Origin: Flavobacterium tibetense
GTDB lineage: Bacteria; Bacteroidota; Bacteroidia; Flavobacteriales; Flavobacteriaceae
Length of the DNA stretch: 64,000 nt
Reading direction: 5' to 3'
NCBI RefSeq assembly: GCF_003293845.1
Contig: NZ_QLST01000010.1
Span: 1-64,000 of the forward strand
Below the pieces are notes generated by a model. That model searched no databases. It was not told where the DNA came from and saw nothing but the letters and a program-made list of their open reading frames with translations. Positions 40,340 through 49,995 of this stretch are shown here, piece after piece; within the stretch, counting starts at the first letter, position 1; each line of letters starts with the position of its first letter. The position numbers and the translations under genes were made by a program.

Positions 40340-41674
40340 ATGAAACAAATCTTCAAGCAATTGTACCTCAACAACTTCTTTTTCTATATTTTCATGGGAA
40401 TCATATTGCTATTTATCATAGCGTATTTTTTTCCAGTGTTGTACAATGCCACTTGGTATTTGTTTTATATTTTTCTGAGTTTCACAGTAATTGATGTCGC
40501 ACTGCTTTTCATTGGAAATAAAAAAGTAATTGGTATTAGAAACACTCCCGAAAAACTTTCGAACGGCGATGAAAACGGAATCACAATCACACTAAACAAT
40601 CAATTCACATTTCCGGTGCAATTAACCATTATTGACGAAATTCCATTTCAATTTCAACAGCGCAATTTTGAAGTCAAACGAAAACTAAAAGCGCAAGGAA
40701 AAGACAATTTCAATTACTATTTACGACCTACAAAACGTGGCGAATATTTCTTTGGTAATTTGAACGTTTATGTGAAATCGCCTTTGCAATTAGTCAGCCG
40801 AAGATTTACTTATGACAATGGCAAAATGGTGCCAACGTATCCATCATTTATCCAATTGAGAAAGTACGATTTAATGGCTTTTTCCAATAATTTATTCCAA
40901 TACGGTTTGAAAAAAATCAGACGAATTGGTCACACCATGGAATTTGAACAAATCAAAGAATACGTACAAGGCGACGATTTACGAACCATCAACTGGAAAG
41001 CTACTGCTAAGAAAAACCAATTAATGGTCAACCAATTCCAAGACGAAAAATCGCAAAACGTGTACATGATTATCGACAAAGGCAGAGTGATGAAAATGCC
41101 TTTCAACGGTTTGAGTTTATTGGATTATGCTATTAATGCCACTTTGGTATTATCCAATGTAATTCTAAAAAAACAAGATAAAGCGGGAATGTTTACCTTT
41201 TCCAAAAAAGTAGAAAACCGAGTAGTTGCCGAAAAACGCCAAAGTCAGATGCAACAAATCATGGAAAACCTCTACAACATCAAAACCGATTTCTTTGAAA
41301 GTGATTTCAGTCGCTTGTATGTAGATGTGAAGAAAAATATCAACCAACGCAGTTTAATCATGTTGTATACCAATTTTGAAACAGTCGATGGTTTGTATCG
41401 CCAACTTCCCTATTTAAAAGGAATTGCAAAAAATCATTTATTGGTAGTAGTATTTTTCAACAACACTGAACTGAACGAGTTGATTCATAAAAAAGCATCA
41501 AACATTCAAGAAATCTACGATAAAGTTATCGCCGAAAAATTTGCCTTCGAAAAACGTTTAATTGTAAACGAACTAAGAAAATATGGAATTTATTCCGTTT
41601 TAACACAACCCGAAGAACTTACGTTAGATACCATAAATAAATATCTAGAAATTAAAGCTAGAGGGATTTTGTAA
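40340..41674 (+). CDS. DUF58 domain protein, MoxR partner
   Basis: The 444-aa product has two N-terminal membrane helices (residues of about 12-55), an immunoglobulin-like region (PVQLTIIDEIPFQF), and the DUF58 motif QIKEYVQGDDLRTINWKATA, followed by a VWA-like fold (VYMIIDKGRVMKMPF) with a degenerate metal site. DUF58 proteins are the usual partner encoded directly after MoxR. The start is close to the MoxR stop and the next gene begins 2 bp after its stop. Confidence 0.93.
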   Translation: MKQIFKQLYLNNFFFYIFMGIILLFIIAYFFPVLYNATWYLFYIFLSFTVIDVALLFIGNKKVIGIRNTPEKLSNGDENGITITLNNQFTFPVQLTIIDEIPFQFQQRNFEVKRKLKAQGKDNFNYYLRPTKRGEYFFGNLNVYVKSPLQLVSRRFTYDNGKMVPTYPSFIQLRKYDLMAFSNNLFQYGLKKIRRIGHTMEFEQIKEYVQGDDLRTINWKATAKKNQLMVNQFQDEKSQNVYMIIDKGRVMKMPFNGLSLLDYAINATLVLSNVILKKQDKAGMFTFSKKVENRVVAEKRQSQMQQIMENLYNIKTDFFESDFSRLYVDVKKNINQRSLIMLYTNFETVDGLYRQLPYLKGIAKNHLLVVVFFNNTELNELIHKKASNIQEIYDKVIAEKFAFEKRLIVNELRKYGIYSVLTQPEELTLDTINKYLEIKARGIL

Positions 41675-41676
41675 AT

Positions 41677-42225
41677 ATGACAATATATCATTTTATACAA
41701 TATTGTTTTTTTGGCTTTGGTGTTTATAATTTAGCGTACATTGTTTTAAAAAAAAGTAAAAGATTACAAGAAAAAATTAAGTTTTCAGAAATTGATAAAG
41801 CAGCAATTACAACTGTTTTAATTTGTGGTGCTATCTATTTAATAAACTGGACATACGATTGGATCATAATACTAAATAACAGAGAATCTGAAAGTAGTAT
41901 TGCCGTTTTTGAGCGTTTAAATGGTCCTTACGGTTTTTCAGTATATTTTCAACAAGTATTGTATTTTTCAGCTTGCTTCTTTTTCCTGTTAAAATTCGTT
42001 AGAAAATACCTCATACTACGTTTATTCATTGGATTTCTTTTCTTATTTAATTTGGAAAGATTTGTAATAATAATAACTTCTTTACATAGAGATTATCTTC
42101 CAAGTTCTTGGACTATGTATCAAAATGATTATAATTGGTTAATCATTGATTGGTTAGTTAAAACAGTAATTTTCATGAGTTTTACTACAATTACATATTT
42201 CATTCAAAACCATAGCAAACGTTAA
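41677..42225 (+). CDS. Hypothetical multi-pass membrane protein
   Basis: The 182-aa product has about four hydrophobic helices and aromatic-rich loops (MYQNDYNWLIIDWLVK). I see no family. It starts 2 bp after the DUF58 stop and is thus probably the last gene of the MoxR operon, though a later addition to the operon is possible. No terminator hairpin is evident in the 78 bp that follow. Confidence 0.7.
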   Translation: MTIYHFIQYCFFGFGVYNLAYIVLKKSKRLQEKIKFSEIDKAAITTVLICGAIYLINWTYDWIIILNNRESESSIAVFERLNGPYGFSVYFQQVLYFSACFFFLLKFVRKYLILRLFIGFLFLFNLERFVIIITSLHRDYLPSSWTMYQNDYNWLIIDWLVKTVIFMSFTTITYFIQNHSKR

Positions 42226-42303
42226 AAAAAACCAAAAATCACTTTCGCTGTGTAAATACTAGAGATAATTTTTATCTTTAGCCTTTACTAAACCAAATAA
42301 ACT

Positions 42304-45300
42304 ATGAGATACTTTTCATTAGTGATGGTATTCTTTTTGTCGCTCACAACCCAAGCGCAAGAATACTTTCCAAAAAATGATGGCGTAAAGCAAAGTTTCA
42401 AAAACTTTACAGCAATTCAAAATGCTACTATTTACGTTTCGGCAACGCAGAAAATTGAAAATGCCACGTTGCTAATCAAAGAAAACAAGATTATTGATGT
42501 GGGAACATCAGTAAACATTCCAAAAGGCGCTCAAATCATTGATGCCAAAGGAAAAACTATCTATCCATCATTCGTAGAATTATACAGCGAATTTGGAATT
42601 AACAAACCCACGCCAAGACCAAGCGGCAACTTCACACCACAATACGAATCAAGTCGTGAAGGTTATTACTGGAACGACCACGTAAAACCAGAATACAACG
42701 CTTACGAAAACTTAAGCTACGATACAAAAGCAGCCGGAAGTTTAAGAGAAGCTGGTTTTGGAACCGTTTTAAGTCACCATAGTGATGGCGTAATCGCTGG
42801 AACTGGTTTACTTTGGACATTAAACGACTTCGGAAGCAATGCCGATAGAATGTTGAAAGACAAAGTTTCCCAACATTTTACTTTCAACAGAAGTAGATTT
42901 ACCAAACAAACGTATCCATCTTCATTAATGGGAAGTATGGCGTTAATTCGTCAAGTGTATCACGATGCAAAATGGTATGGACAAGGTAATGCTTCAAACA
43001 AAGATTTATCATTAGAAGCTTTTAATACCAATAAAAATTTAATCCAAATTTTCAATGCTGGCGATAAATTAAATGCGTTAAGAGCTGCAAAAATTGGTAA
43101 TGAATTTGGTGTGAAATACCTAATCAAAGGAAGCGGAAACGAATTTGAAAGTATCAACGAAATCAAAAAAACGGGAGCCACTTTCATTATTCCATTGAAT
43201 TTTCCTGATGCTTATGATGTTTCTGATCCTTATTTGGCCCAACAAGTAAGTTTGAGCGATATGAAATTTTGGAACCAAGCACCATTTAACTTGAAAATTT
43301 TAGCGGAAAACAATGTTCCATTTGTACTTTCAACTGCTGATTTAAAAGAAACCAAATCGTTTTTATCCAATTTAAGAAAAGCAGTAACTTACGGTTTACC
43401 AAAAGACAAAGCTTTATTAGCCTTAACAGAAACTCCAGCGAAATTAGTTAACCAATTTGATAAAGTAGGTTCTATTGCCAAAGGAAAACTAGCGAATTTC
43501 ATCATTGTTTCAGGCGATATTTTTGAAGACAAAAGCAATATCTTAGAAAACTGGGTGCAAGGAAACAGAAATATCATCGACAAAATCAACCCAACAGACA
43601 TTAGAGGAACTTACGATTTAACATTCGACAACCATAAATTCGAATTAAAAATCGAAGGTGAAACTTCAAAATTCGAAGCAAAAGCAGTTAAAGACAGTGT
43701 TAACTTTGGAACAAAAATTCAATTCAATGATCCTTGGGTGAATTTGGTTATCAAAAATCAAGATACTACCAAAGCGAATTTCGTGCGACTTTCAGGAACT
43801 TTCGTTAAAGATATGATGCAAGGAAAAGCGGTTCTAGAAAACGGAAACGAAACCACTTGGACAGCAACTAAAAGAACAACTGAAGTTAAGGAAGATAAAA
43901 AGAAAGACGACAAAAAAGACGAACCAAAAGTACCGTCAATGTATGCGGTAACTTTCCCAAATATCTCTTTCGGAACAGCTGAAAAACCGAAACAAGAAAC
44001 TATTTTAATAAAGAACACAACGGTTTGGACAGGAGAAAAAGACGGCATCTTAAAAGAAACTGATGTTTTAATCCAAAACGGAAAAATTGCAAGAATTGGT
44101 AAAAACTTACCTTCAACTGGAGCAAAAGTAGTTGACGGAACTGGCAAACACTTAACCGCCGGAATCATTGATGAACATTCACACATTGCCATTTCAAACG
44201 GTGTAAACGAAGGCGGACAAAATTCATCAGCAGAAGTTACGATTGAAGATGTTGTAAATTCTGATGATATCAACATTTACAGAAATTTAGCTGGTGGTGT
44301 AACTTCGGCTAATTTATTACATGGTTCGGCAAATCCTATTGGTGGTCGTGCGGCATTCATCAAATTAAAATGGGGTTATTCTCCAGATGAAATGTTAGTT
44401 AACGATGCACCAAAATACATCAAATTTGCATTGGGAGAAAACGTAAAACAATCGAATTGGGGCGATTTTTCTCGTAACCGTTTCCCACAATCTCGTATGG
44501 GTGTGGAACAAGTGTATGAAGACTATTTCACCAGAGCTATCGAATACAAAAACGAATGGGATGCTTACAAATCGGGCAAAGGAAAAAACAAAGTAATGCC
44601 AAGATTTGATATTGAGTTGGAAGTTATTGGTGAAATTTTGGCTAAAAAACGTTTCATCACTTGTCACTCTTATGTACAATCAGAAATCAACATGTTGATG
44701 AAATTGGCGGAACGTTATAATTTCAAAATTCAAACGTTTACACATATTTTGGAAGGATATAAATTGGCAGATAAAATGTCGGCTCATGGCGTAGCGGGTT
44801 CTACATTTGCGGATTGGTGGGCTTATAAATATGAGGTTAACGATGCGATTCCATATAATGCAGCAATCATGATGAACGAAGGCGTTCAAGTATCTATCAA
44901 CTCTGATGATGCTGAAATGTCGAGACGTTTGAATCAAGAAGCTGCAAAAACAGTTAAATATGGAAACGTTACAGAAGAAGAAGCTTGGAATTTTGTAACC
45001 TTAAATCCAGCTAAAATTCTTCAAGTAGACAACAAAGTTGGAAGTATTAAAGTAGGAAAAGATGCTGATGTAGTTCTTTGGTCAGATAGCCCATTATCGA
45101 TTTATACCAGAGCTGAAAAAACATTGGTAGATGGAATCATTTTCTACGATTTAGAAAAAGAAGCAGAGACTTTAGCCTTAATTCAAAAAGAACGTGCAGA
45201 GCTAATCAATTTGATGTTAGACGCTAAAAACAAAGGAATGAAAACGCAATTACCTAAGAAAAAAGAAAACGGTCACTACCACTGTGACACTTTAGGAGAA

Positions 45301-45333
45301 TATTGCAAAGAGTCTCACTATAAATACAACTAA
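42304..45333 (+). CDS. Secreted double amidohydrolase-family protein
   Basis: The 1,009-aa product has a signal peptide (MRYFSLVMVFFLSLTTQAQ) and two tandem amidohydrolase modules joined by a charged linker (EVKEDKKKDDKKDEPK, about residues 525-540). The C-terminal module retains the metal motifs: His625 and His627 in IIDEHSHIA, His788 in FITCHSY, His814 in TFTHILEG, and Asp868/869 in INSDDAEM. In the N-terminal module the corresponding place reads PSFVELYSEFG, with no HxH, so that half is probably inactive. It likely hydrolyses a cyclic amide or peptide in the periplasm. A related gene follows 2 bp later. A TATCTTTA motif at 42273-42280 may be its -7 box. Confidence 0.88.
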   Translation: MRYFSLVMVFFLSLTTQAQEYFPKNDGVKQSFKNFTAIQNATIYVSATQKIENATLLIKENKIIDVGTSVNIPKGAQIIDAKGKTIYPSFVELYSEFGINKPTPRPSGNFTPQYESSREGYYWNDHVKPEYNAYENLSYDTKAAGSLREAGFGTVLSHHSDGVIAGTGLLWTLNDFGSNADRMLKDKVSQHFTFNRSRFTKQTYPSSLMGSMALIRQVYHDAKWYGQGNASNKDLSLEAFNTNKNLIQIFNAGDKLNALRAAKIGNEFGVKYLIKGSGNEFESINEIKKTGATFIIPLNFPDAYDVSDPYLAQQVSLSDMKFWNQAPFNLKILAENNVPFVLSTADLKETKSFLSNLRKAVTYGLPKDKALLALTETPAKLVNQFDKVGSIAKGKLANFIIVSGDIFEDKSNILENWVQGNRNIIDKINPTDIRGTYDLTFDNHKFELKIEGETSKFEAKAVKDSVNFGTKIQFNDPWVNLVIKNQDTTKANFVRLSGTFVKDMMQGKAVLENGNETTWTATKRTTEVKEDKKKDDKKDEPKVPSMYAVTFPNISFGTAEKPKQETILIKNTTVWTGEKDGILKETDVLIQNGKIARIGKNLPSTGAKVVDGTGKHLTAGIIDEHSHIAISNGVNEGGQNSSAEVTIEDVVNSDDINIYRNLAGGVTSANLLHGSANPIGGRAAFIKLKWGYSPDEMLVNDAPKYIKFALGENVKQSNWGDFSRNRFPQSRMGVEQVYEDYFTRAIEYKNEWDAYKSGKGKNKVMPRFDIELEVIGEILAKKRFITCHSYVQSEINMLMKLAERYNFKIQTFTHILEGYKLADKMSAHGVAGSTFADWWAYKYEVNDAIPYNAAIMMNEGVQVSINSDDAEMSRRLNQEAAKTVKYGNVTEEEAWNFVTLNPAKILQVDNKVGSIKVGKDADVVLWSDSPLSIYTRAEKTLVDGIIFYDLEKEAETLALIQKERAELINLMLDAKNKGMKTQLPKKKENGHYHCDTLGEYCKESHYKYN

Positions 45334-45335
45334 TC

Positions 45336-46628
45336 ATGAAAAAATATATAGTTCTTTTATTCATCTCTTTGTTTGGTTTTGCCCAACAAACTCCGGCTCC
45401 AAAACAAACAAAGAGTATATTAATCTTAGGTGCCAAAGCGCATTTAGGAAACGGAAAAGTAATTGAAAACAGTATGATTTCAATTGTTGACGGAAAAATT
45501 GCCGCTATTGGTGATGCGACAATTATGAAACCTGGAAAACACGATATCTGGATTGATGCTTCAGGAAAACACGTTTATCCGGGATTCATTGCTCCGAATT
45601 CAACTTTAGGTTTAGTAGAAATTGATGCTGTTAGAGCTTCTGATGACGAAAGTGAAATTGGTGAATTTAATCCGCATGTTAGAAGTATTATTGCTTACAA
45701 TTCAGAGTCTAAATTAGTCGAAACTACGCGTCCAAATGGCGTTTTATTAGCTCAAATTACTCCTAGAGGCGGCAGAATTCCTGGAACTTCATCTATCGTT
45801 CAATTAGACGCTTGGACTTGGGAAGATGCAACTATCAAAGAGAACGATGGAATTCACTTAAACTGGCCGAGAAGTTACTCTAGAGCTGGTTGGTGGGCAG
45901 AACCAGGTGGAATTGAAATGAACAAAAATTACGATCCGCAAGTAAAAGCGATTCAAGAATATTTTGATAATGCTTTTGCTTATTTGGGAAGTAAAAACTC
46001 CAAAAAAGACATTCCTTACGAAGCGATGAAAGGTTTACAATCAGGTGAGAAAACCTTATTTATTAACGCAAATGGTGAAAAAGAAATCATCGACGCTGTT
46101 CTTTTCAAAAAGAAAAACGACATCAAAAAAATGGTTATTGTTGGCGGATTCTATGCTTTCAAAGTAGCGCCATTACTAAAAGAAAATAATGTCGCTGTTT
46201 TATTAAACCGTGTGCATAGTTTACCTTTATTGGAAGACCAAGATGTAAATTTACCCTATAAAAACGCGAAATTATTAGTTGATGCAGGTGTTTTGGTTGG
46301 TTTACAAAATGCAGGCGATATGGAACGTATGCAAACGAGAAACTTACCATTTTATGCCGGAACTTGTGCCGCTTGGGGATTAAACAAAGAACAAGCGTTA
46401 CAATTAATCACTGGAAATTCAGCTAAAATTTTAGGAATTGATAATATGTACGGAACTTTAGAATCAGGAAAAAGTGCTACCTTATTTATATCTGAAGGTG
46501 ATGCTTTAGATATGAAAACCAATGTAATTTCATTAGCATTTATTGATGGAAGACAAATCAGCTTAGATAGCCATCATACCGAATTGTACCAACGATACAA
46601 AGGAAAATTCGAACAACAAAAAAAATAG
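45336..46628 (+). CDS. Secreted amidohydrolase-family protein with degenerate metal site
   Basis: The 430-aa product has a signal peptide (MKKYIVLLFISLFGFAQQ) and an amidohydrolase beta-barrel layout, with SILILGAKAHLGNGKVIENS at the start and the family-typical closing block ALQLITGNSAKILGIDNMYG and LESGKSATLFISEGD. The place where active enzymes have HxH reads VYPGFIAPNSTLGLVE, so the first two metal ligands are missing. It resembles the N-terminal module of the upstream gene in this respect. The two genes are 2 bp apart and must be co-expressed, so it may form a complex with the active module. A strong terminator follows. Confidence 0.88.
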   Translation: MKKYIVLLFISLFGFAQQTPAPKQTKSILILGAKAHLGNGKVIENSMISIVDGKIAAIGDATIMKPGKHDIWIDASGKHVYPGFIAPNSTLGLVEIDAVRASDDESEIGEFNPHVRSIIAYNSESKLVETTRPNGVLLAQITPRGGRIPGTSSIVQLDAWTWEDATIKENDGIHLNWPRSYSRAGWWAEPGGIEMNKNYDPQVKAIQEYFDNAFAYLGSKNSKKDIPYEAMKGLQSGEKTLFINANGEKEIIDAVLFKKKNDIKKMVIVGGFYAFKVAPLLKENNVAVLLNRVHSLPLLEDQDVNLPYKNAKLLVDAGVLVGLQNAGDMERMQTRNLPFYAGTCAAWGLNKEQALQLITGNSAKILGIDNMYGTLESGKSATLFISEGDALDMKTNVISLAFIDGRQISLDSHHTELYQRYKGKFEQQKK

Positions 46629-46647
46629 TTTTTGCCACAAAGACTCA

Positions 46648-46684
46648 AAGCCACAAAGAATTAAACAACTTTGTGGCTTTTTTT
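46648..46684 (+). terminator. Terminator after the amidohydrolase operon
   Basis: AAGCCACAAAG pairs perfectly with CTTTGTGGCTT across a 10-nt loop, followed by a T run. The arms belong to the dispersed GCCAC/GTGGC repeat family. Confidence 0.9.
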
Positions 46685-46689
46685 ATTAG

Positions 46690-46719
46690 TTGATAATAAC
46701 CAACAAAACAATATCTTTG
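46690..46719 (+). promoter_or_regulatory. Promoter of the SpoU methyltransferase (TTG-N19-TATCTTTG)
   Basis: TTG at 46690-46692, exactly 19 bp, then TATCTTTG at 46712-46719, a perfect Bacteroidetes promoter directly after the terminator. It places the transcript start near 46726 and rules out a translation start at 46671. Confidence 0.8.
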
Positions 46720-46766
46720 CAAAAACTTTGCGTCTTAGTGGCAAGAAAAAAATAGCGCCTCCAAAC

Positions 46767-47558
46767 ATGAAACAAATAACTTCAGTTCAAAATCCGTTTA
46801 TCAAATCGTTAGTTCAATTGCAGGAAAAAGCAAAAGTTCGAAAACAAACGGGCACATTTTTAATTGAAGGCCAACGCGAAATTGAATTGGCACTAAAAGG
46901 CGGTTATGAATTAGAAACCATTCTGTTTTTACCTGAAATCATTTCAGAAAAACAACTAAACGATTTAACGACTAAACAGTTAAACATAATCGAAATTTCC
47001 AAAGAAGTCTATCAAAAATTAGCGTACCGCGATACTACCGAAGGTATTTTAGCTATTGCCAAAACAAAGTCATTAGCTTTATCTGATTTAAAATTATCCA
47101 AAAATCCATTGATTTTAGTTGGTGAATCATTGGAAAAACCAGGAAATGTTGGTGCCATTTTAAGAACGGCTGATGCTGCGAATATTGACGCTGTAATAAT
47201 TGCCAACCCAAAAAGCGATTTATACAATCCAAATATAGTTCGTTCTAGCGTAGGTTGTTTATTTACCCGACAAATTGCTGTTGGAACTACGGAGGAAGTT
47301 ATTGCTTATTTGAAAAAGAATAACATCAATATTTATTCCGCAACTTTGCAAGATTCAGCCGAATATCATACCCAAGATTACACTACTCCAACTGCATTAG
47401 TCGTTGGAACAGAAGCCACAGGTTTATCTGAAAAATGGCGAACTGAAAGTACAAAAAACATCATAATTCCAATGCAAGGCGAAATCGATTCCATGAATGT
47501 TTCGGTTGCAGCTGCTATTCTATTGTTTGAAGCCAAAAGACAAAGACAATTTCAATAA
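46767..47558 (+). CDS. SpoU/TrmH-family RNA 2'-O-methyltransferase
   Basis: I use the ATG at 46767 (MKQITSVQNPFIKSLVQLQE), which gives 263 aa and the usual N-terminus of this family; an in-frame start at 46671 lies upstream of the promoter. The protein has the N-terminal substrate-binding domain (GTFLIEGQREIELAL) and the SPOUT knot motifs GESLEKPGNVGAILRTADA, VVGTEATGLS and IPMQGEIDSMNVSVAAAILL. It methylates a ribose in tRNA or 23S rRNA with S-adenosylmethionine; the target base cannot be told from sequence. Confidence 0.92.
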   Translation: MKQITSVQNPFIKSLVQLQEKAKVRKQTGTFLIEGQREIELALKGGYELETILFLPEIISEKQLNDLTTKQLNIIEISKEVYQKLAYRDTTEGILAIAKTKSLALSDLKLSKNPLILVGESLEKPGNVGAILRTADAANIDAVIIANPKSDLYNPNIVRSSVGCLFTRQIAVGTTEEVIAYLKKNNINIYSATLQDSAEYHTQDYTTPTALVVGTEATGLSEKWRTESTKNIIIPMQGEIDSMNVSVAAAILLFEAKRQRQFQ

Positions 47559-47618
47559 CAAGTACAATCTCAAGAATCAAATTTTTAGTCTATTTTCTAT
47601 TCTCAATTTTCTATTTTC

Positions 47619-47626
47619 TACATTTG
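47619..47626 (+). promoter_or_regulatory. Putative -7 box (TACATTTG) of the rel gene
   Basis: An exact TAnnTTTG match 46 bp before the start, preceded by degenerate CTATTTTCTATTCTCA simple repeats instead of a clear TTG. Confidence 0.4.
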
Positions 47627-47672
47627 CACAATTGGAAAAAATACCTTACTTTTAGTTGGTTAAAGAAAATGT

Positions 47673-49892
47673 ATGACAGAGATTGAATTAGAAGCCGAAA
47701 ACAAAGCCATTGCGCAAGAATACAAAGAATTACTTCGCATAAGTTATCAAACACTAACCGAAGACGACAAAAAAATCATTCGAAAAGCGTTTGATGTGGC
47801 TGTTGATGCACATAAAGACCAAAGAAGAAAATCAGGAGAAGCTTATATTTTCCATCCCATAGCTGTGGCTAAAATTGTAGCTCGAGACATTGGTTTGGGC
47901 GCTACTTCAATTGCTGCTGCATTGATGCACGATGTAGTTGAAGATACCGATATTACAGTTCAAGATATTGAGAAAATGTTCAATCCGAAGATTGCTCAAT
48001 TGGTAGAAGGTTTGACCAAAATCGCTAAAGTTAAAACCGATCAAGAAATTTCCGTTCAAGCGGAAAATTTCCGTAAAATGCTATTGACTTTAAACGATGA
48101 TGTTCGGGTAATTTTGATTAAAATAGCAGATAGATTGCACAACATGCAAACTATGGGAAGCATGGTGGATTACAAACAAGCCAAAATTGCTTCCGAAACA
48201 CTTTACATTTATGCGCCTCTAGCACATAGATTGGGATTATACAATATCAAAACACAATTAGAAGATTTAGGGTTAAAATACACCGAACCTGAAGTTTATA
48301 ATGATATTGTTAGTAAAATAAAAGAAACCAAAGAAGAACAAGACGAATACATCAAAACCATTTCTGATGTATTGAGTAAATCAATGACTGATGAAGGCAT
48401 CGAATTCACAATCAAAGGCCGTCCAAAATCGATTTATTCTATCCGTAGAAAAATGAAAGTACAAGGGGTTACTTTCGATGAAGTATACGACAAATTTGCG
48501 CTTCGAATTATCTACAAAGCGAGTCAACATGATGAAAAATTTATTGCCTGGAAAATATATTCTGTTGTAACCGATCACTATCGCCCATCACCAAGTCGCT
48601 TACGTGATTGGATTTCATCCCCAAAATCATCGGGTTATGAAGCCTTACATATTACCGTTATGGGACCAAAAGGCCGTTGGGTAGAAATTCAAGTTCGTAG
48701 TGAACGAATGGACGAAATCGCAGAAAAAGGTTACGCAGCACATTACAAATACAAAAACGGAGCAACTGAAGAACACGGTTTGGAAATTTGGTTGAACCAA
48801 TTAAAAGAAGCGCTTGAAAGTTCAGCAAGCAATGCTGTAGATTTTGTAGAAGATTTTAAACTGAATTTATATTCCAAAGAAATTTATGTTTTCACTCCAA
48901 AAGGAGAAATCAAATCGCTTCCAAAAGGAGCCACTTCATTAGATTTTGCATTTAGCATTCACTCCGAAATTGGCGTAAAAACTAGAGGAACAAGAGTTAA
49001 CGGAAAATTAGTCCCACTCAATCATATATTAAGCAGCGGCGATCAAGTTGAAATTATTACTTCAGCCAATCAAAAACCAACTTCCCAATGGTTGGATTAT
49101 GTTACCACTTCAAGAGCAAAAAATAAAATAAAAAACGTTTTAAACGAAAATACAAAGAAAATTGCGGAAGAAGGAAAAGAAATTTTGACCCGAAAGTTGC
49201 GTCATTTAAAAGTTACGCTGAACGAAACTACAGTCAATGAATTGGTTAATTTCTTCAAATTACAAACCAGTTTAGACTTGTTCTACCGCGCTGGAATTGG
49301 AACAATTGAAAACCAACAACTAAAGGATTTTGCCGCTCAAAAGAGCAATACATTAGTTAATTTCTTTAAGAAAACAATTAAAAGAACACCAACAGCCCAA
49401 CCCGAACAAATCAGTAAAAACGAAATTAGCAAAAAGTTTGACATGCTGGTTTTTGGTGCTGAACAAGACAAATTAGATTATGTACTTTCTCCTTGTTGTA
49501 ATCCAATTCCAGGTGACGATGTGTTTGGCTTTATTACAATTAACGAAGGTATTAAAGTACACCGAAAAGACTGTCCAAATGCCATTAGCTTACAATCAAA
49601 CTATGCGTATCGAATCATTCAGGCCAAATGGATAGATTCTTCACAAGAAGAGTTTAAAGCTATATTAAAAATAACTGGAATGGACACACTTGGTTTAACA
49701 AATGAATTAACTAAAGTTATTTCCAACCAAATGCACGTGAACATTCAAAGTATAGCATTGAGCAGTGAAGCAGGAATTTTCAACGGACAAGTAACAGTAG
49801 TGGTTCAAAACAATACGATTTTGAAAAAATTAATAGAAAACATCAAGAAAGTAGATGGAATTGATAAAGTAACAAGGGTGAATAACAATTGA
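47673..49892 (+). CDS. Bifunctional (p)ppGpp synthetase/hydrolase (RelA/SpoT homologue)
   Basis: The enzyme makes and degrades the stringent-response alarmones ppGpp and pppGpp. The 739-aa product has all family domains in order: HD hydrolase with HD at 86-87 and ED at 90-91 (LMHDVVEDT), synthetase with KGRPKSIYSIRRKM and SSPKSSGYEALHI, TGS with YVFTPKGEIKSLP, a zinc-finger-like region (CCNPIPGDDVFGF), and a C-terminal ACT domain (KITGMDTLGLTNEL). The intact HD-ED motif supports hydrolase activity, and the RxKD-like synthetase loop suggests it is a long bifunctional Rel. No symbol is given because relA and spoT are both used for this type. Confidence 0.95.
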   Translation: MTEIELEAENKAIAQEYKELLRISYQTLTEDDKKIIRKAFDVAVDAHKDQRRKSGEAYIFHPIAVAKIVARDIGLGATSIAAALMHDVVEDTDITVQDIEKMFNPKIAQLVEGLTKIAKVKTDQEISVQAENFRKMLLTLNDDVRVILIKIADRLHNMQTMGSMVDYKQAKIASETLYIYAPLAHRLGLYNIKTQLEDLGLKYTEPEVYNDIVSKIKETKEEQDEYIKTISDVLSKSMTDEGIEFTIKGRPKSIYSIRRKMKVQGVTFDEVYDKFALRIIYKASQHDEKFIAWKIYSVVTDHYRPSPSRLRDWISSPKSSGYEALHITVMGPKGRWVEIQVRSERMDEIAEKGYAAHYKYKNGATEEHGLEIWLNQLKEALESSASNAVDFVEDFKLNLYSKEIYVFTPKGEIKSLPKGATSLDFAFSIHSEIGVKTRGTRVNGKLVPLNHILSSGDQVEIITSANQKPTSQWLDYVTTSRAKNKIKNVLNENTKKIAEEGKEILTRKLRHLKVTLNETTVNELVNFFKLQTSLDLFYRAGIGTIENQQLKDFAAQKSNTLVNFFKKTIKRTPTAQPEQISKNEISKKFDMLVFGAEQDKLDYVLSPCCNPIPGDDVFGFITINEGIKVHRKDCPNAISLQSNYAYRIIQAKWIDSSQEEFKAILKITGMDTLGLTNELTKVISNQMHVNIQSIALSSEAGIFNGQVTVVVQNNTILKKLIENIKKVDGIDKVTRVNNN

Positions 49893-49965
49893 TTTATTGA
49901 GTTGACTCTTAATAACTCTGTTTAAAAAAAAATCGAACTTCTAACTTCCAACTTCTAACTTTCAT

Positions 49966-49973
49966 TATCTTTG
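49966..49973 (+). promoter_or_regulatory. Putative -7 box (TATCTTTG) of the Fur-family gene
   Basis: An exact TAnnTTTG match 22 bp before the start codon. No TTG occurs at the -33 spacing; the upstream DNA is CTTCTAACTTCCAACTTC simple sequence. Confidence 0.5.
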
Positions 49974-49995
49974 TGACTTTATTAGGAAATCCGAT

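Noticed and set aside
46671..46766. N-terminal extension of the SpoU methyltransferase
   Set aside because: It lies upstream of a perfect promoter and inside a terminator hairpin, and the family normally starts at MKQITSxQNP.
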